Of a stretch of DNA of 64,000 nt, positions 61,463 to 64,000 are shown one piece after another (within the stretch, counting starts at the first letter, position 1; each line of letters starts with the position of its first letter). The stretch spans positions 5,332,013 through 5,396,012 of the forward strand of contig BCJU01000001.1 of assembly GCA_001600355.1 (NCBI GenBank), given 5' to 3'. Made by a program: the position numbers and the translations under genes. Under the pieces are notes generated by a model. It had not been told where the DNA came from. It did not search any database and was given only the letters and a program-made list of their open reading frames with translations. Source of the DNA: Meira nashicola (lineage: Eukaryota > Basidiomycota > Exobasidiomycetes > Exobasidiales > Brachybasidiaceae).

Positions 61463-62553
61463 TTAAGCGGGATAGAAACCACCTTTTTCGCTCTTCTTTC
61501 CTGTTCGTCCTTGTGAAACCAAATCTTCCAATAATTTGCTCTCTTGAACGATATCAGCGCTAATTTCTCCGGTTGAAACACGAGATTCTCTCCAGCCTTT
61601 GGAAATGTGTGATAAGGTGTCAAGACCGACAAAGTCTGCCAATTGAATTGGTCCCATGGGGTCTGTAAAGAGAGAAAAGAAAGAAAAAAGAAATTCAGTT
61701 ATTAGAACTACGTTAAACCGCATTCATACTCACGTCCTGCACCAAGTTTCATAGCAATATCAACATCTTCTGCAGTTGCTTCTCCACGTTCAACAAGTCG
61801 AATAGCTTCGAGCAAATAAGGAACTAATAAACGATTGACGATGAAGCCGGGTGAATCGGTACATGCGACAGGTTGTTTCTTCATCTTGCGTGCAACGTTC
61901 ATTAAAGATTCAAATGTTTCTTCGCTTGTTTGATCAGTTTTGATAATTTCTACTAGTTTCATTTGTGGAACTGGATTGAAAGCATGGAAACCACCAAATC
62001 TATCAGGTCTATTGGAAGATTGTGCTACATCTTTTACGCTTAAACTACTTGTATTTGTTGTAAAGATGCATGAATCAGGTGCTTTTGAATCGAGAAATTT
62101 GAAAAGATCTTGTTTGATTTTAATATTTTCAATGATTGCTTCGATAACTAAATCACTAGATTTAACAGCTTGAGCTGCATCAGTAGTCGTTTGAACTCTA
62201 TCAACGATCGATTTAACAAATTGTTCTTGTGCATCTGCAGATTGATCTGCCATCTTCTTTTTTGCGATTCTAGTTAAACTCTTTTGCATGATTGATTTTC
62301 CCTTTACTAATGCATCTTCGGTTACATCAGCTAAAGTGACATTATATTTACCTTCATGTGCTAAAACTTGTGCTATACCACTACCCATCAAACCACCTCC
62401 GAAAACGGTAACATTTTCAACTTCTTTTTGACGTAAAGAAGAAGTAGAGAATGCACGTAAACTTGAAGAAGCGGTCATACTAGGACCAGCCAAGACAGAA
62501 CTTGCCTTTGAAGCTGAACGTAAAGCAGGTCTTGCTAATTGACTTGTCATCAT
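61463..62553 (-). CDS. Mitochondrial L-3-hydroxyacyl-CoA dehydrogenase (2 exons)
   Basis: Exons are 62553-61734 and 61662-61463 with a 71-nt intron (GTGAGT...TTACAG), giving 339 residues; the junction reads GAG|HPMGP. It oxidises L-3-hydroxyacyl-CoA with NAD in beta-oxidation. The presequence (1-42) is basic and Ser-rich. The NAD-binding loop is GGGLMGSGIA (52-61); catalytic residues are H190 (FHAFNPV) and E202 (KLVEII), and SPGFIVNRLL is present. The C-terminal domain has PIQLADFVGLDT and GKKSEKGGFY. It is a single-function HAD, not fused to a hydratase. Confidence 0.95.
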
Positions 62554-63322
62554 TTTTGAAAGTGATTGTTGTTGTTGTGATGAAGAAGGAAGTTCTTCTT
62601 GTGTGCATTTACTTCAAATACGTAGACCCTGCTCTGATCAGCGGACGATTCGGAGCATTCATGCAACCAAGAAGTGCCGGTTAAATTCACACTTGTCTCC
62701 GCGCCCGCATGAAAATACTCATGCCCAGGCAGGGATAGCGCGCTTTCAACAATGATATTTTTAATATTTTCGTTCCTTACTACTACTGTACCCGAAACAA
62801 AAAACACAATTTACAAGCTTTTTACAGACCTTTTCCTCGAGCTTTGAATCTGTCATGACATCTCATTTCAAGAAAAAAAGATTGATCTTCTTCTATGGTG
62901 AATCTTTCTTTCTTCTGATCAGTTTCTTCTCTCTGTTCCATTCAATGACATACATACGTAGTAAGCTGACCTGACCGCTCTTTCAACTTCACCGAGGCCG
63001 AAATGCATGGCACAATCAATTATTAATAGCGTGGCGCGGCGCGTCTAATTTTTCTATCTATGTATGTACATATCTGGCATTGTCATAGACTTTGTTGTTC
63101 TAAAATTAAGTACGAAAAAGCCCGGGTTCCGCTTAGAGTACATCAGATGAATTTTAACACAGACACATAGACTATGCTTTACTAGTGATTTTTACTTGCA
63201 TGAACACCATCACTACTATTACAACAACTAACTCCACGGCGTTCGACCCTAATGACATCCTGTAAGAATTAAACCTTGACAGTTGTGTCTCACCTTGCGG
63301 ATGAGACATTTGACAGACGAAA
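62554..63322. other. Divergent HAD / POP5 region
   Basis: 769 bp. It contains GCCCGCAT (62703-62710), the GC-rich element GCGCGGCGC (63034-63042) and a 21-codon mini-ORF at 63200-63265 that I do not call. A GTAAG...ACAG pair at 63262-63315 could be a leader intron of POP5, not shown. Confidence 0.5.
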
Positions 63323-63916
63323 ATGGTTCGAACGAAACATCGATGGCTTTTAGTTCATCTGCAATTCGAAGAAGAAGATTTGGAAAGTGGATTAGAAAAC
63401 AAAACTAATCAAACTAGTACAACAACAACAAATAATAGTAATACGCCTATGCAATTACGTTTATTACGTGCAATAAGGGATTCTATTCAACATTCTTTTG
63501 GAGATGTAGGTTCAGGTGCATTAGGTGGTGCGATTGCAGTACGTTATTATTCACCTTCAACGCAAAATGCAATAGTTCGTTGTTCACGTTTAGGTTTAAA
63601 TAATGTTTGGGCTTCAATTACGCTTTGTAATCAAATTGGTGGAAAGAGGGTACGTATGATCGTTAAACATTGTAGTGGAACGATTCGTAAAGTACAACAA
63701 GCAACAATTCGTGCAGATAGAAAACAAATCGAAAGATTATACTTTAAACGAAAACAATTAGCACAAAAATCAGCTTCTATCACTTTTGCAAATTTGCAAT
63801 CAACACAAAATACAAATCATCAGGATACATCTGTCAAACATCCAATCACTCTCGATCAAATCGCCAAAGACGCATTGGAACAAAGCAAGCGAGACATTGA
63901 AGCGATTGAACAATAA
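63323..63916 (+). CDS. POP5: POP5, protein subunit of RNase P and RNase MRP
   Basis: 197 residues, no intron. Pop5 is a core protein of the enzymes that trim the tRNA 5' leader (RNase P) and process pre-rRNA (MRP). The family start MVRTKHRWLLVHLQ is followed by a Thr/Asn-rich insert (about 25-46). LRLLRAIRDSIQHSFGDVGSGALGGAIAVRYYSPSTQNAIVRCSR and IVKHCSGTIRKVQQATIRADRKQI then match the Pop5 fold. The C-terminal ~50 residues form a polar tail. The gene ends 84 bp before the window edge. Confidence 0.95.
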   Translation: MVRTKHRWLLVHLQFEEEDLESGLENKTNQTSTTTTNNSNTPMQLRLLRAIRDSIQHSFGDVGSGALGGAIAVRYYSPSTQNAIVRCSRLGLNNVWASITLCNQIGGKRVRMIVKHCSGTIRKVQQATIRADRKQIERLYFKRKQLAQKSASITFANLQSTQNTNHQDTSVKHPITLDQIAKDALEQSKRDIEAIEQ

Positions 63917-64000
63917 AAGATAAGTTCATGCTGTAATTCTAATCTGTACTATTAGCATACCTCCAAATCATTGAATGTTTGTATTTTGTATCGCATTGAT

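Noticed and set aside
63200..63265. 21-codon Thr/Asn-rich mini-ORF before POP5, considered as a mating-pheromone precursor because RAM1 and RCE1 are nearby.
   Set aside because: It ends without a CAAX box and splicing at the adjacent GTAAG/ACAG does not give one; probably leader sequence.
1..64000. CRISPR arrays, transposons and bacterial-type operons.
   Set aside because: No regularly spaced repeats, no transposase or reverse transcriptase motifs, no terminal repeats; gene structure is eukaryotic throughout.

Overview
This window is nuclear DNA of a basidiomycete-type fungus. It is dense with intron-poor housekeeping genes. The tryptophan gene is a glutamine amidotransferase / IGPS / PRAI fusion. 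TSC2, a THOC7-like protein, SPC34 and GPI1 are all present. The 17 spliceosomal introns I can place are short (61-82 nt), with GTRAGT-like donors and YAG acceptors. Coding sequence is moderately AT-biased (by eye, not computed). A yeast-like lineage such as Ustilaginomycotina is my guess, not a demonstrated placement. There are no transposons, CRISPR arrays, operons or viral genes.

Layout. 1-9.4 kb: the 3' end of an AAA-type ATPase, a secreted cysteine-rich two-module protein, ATP12, and the TRP1 fusion with a GCN4-type site upstream. 9.7-19.4 kb: GPI1, farnesyltransferase beta (RAM1), histidine methyltransferase HPM1, a large low-complexity unknown, and a secreted type-B carboxylesterase. 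A 1.6 kb gene-free stretch with an inverted repeat follows. 21-31.9 kb: PTPA, SEC65/SRP19, YAH1 ferredoxin, EMG1, a small basic protein, THOC7, RPB8, TAD2, VMA8 and CMC4. 31.9-47.2 kb: a 6.8 kb intronless TSC2, an F-box protein 6 bp from TFB5, a coiled-coil unknown, SLD5 (four exons), TAP42, and a tRNA-Asn with a 42-nt intron. 47.5-64 kb: AIM6-like, an alpha/beta hydrolase, PI31, eIF2-gamma (GCD11), SPC34, IWR1, two mitochondrial unknowns flanking RCE1, DPH3, 3-hydroxyacyl-CoA dehydrogenase and POP5.

How the genes relate. Most are independent housekeeping genes packed head-to-head (shared promoters of about 190-520 bp) or tail-to-tail (34-240 bp). Several do converge on one pathway. TSC2 is the GAP for Rheb, RAM1 and RCE1 act on CAAX proteins such as Rheb and Ras, and TAP42 and PTPA act on PP2A-type phosphatases below TOR. 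Other groups are ribosome and translation (EMG1, SEC65, GCD11, DPH3, TAD2, POP5, tRNA-Asn), transcription (RPB8, TFB5, IWR1, THOC7) and mitochondria (ATP12, YAH1, CMC4, HAD and two unknowns).

I did not find a clearly new multi-gene system. The best leads are the secreted protein with a duplicated LRIDDV-ending module and CAGGTAC boxes upstream, the near-exclusive intergenic placement of ACGCGT, the odd D-arm of the tRNA-Asn, the 6-bp F-box/TFB5 junction, and the structured 20.4-20.6 kb region.
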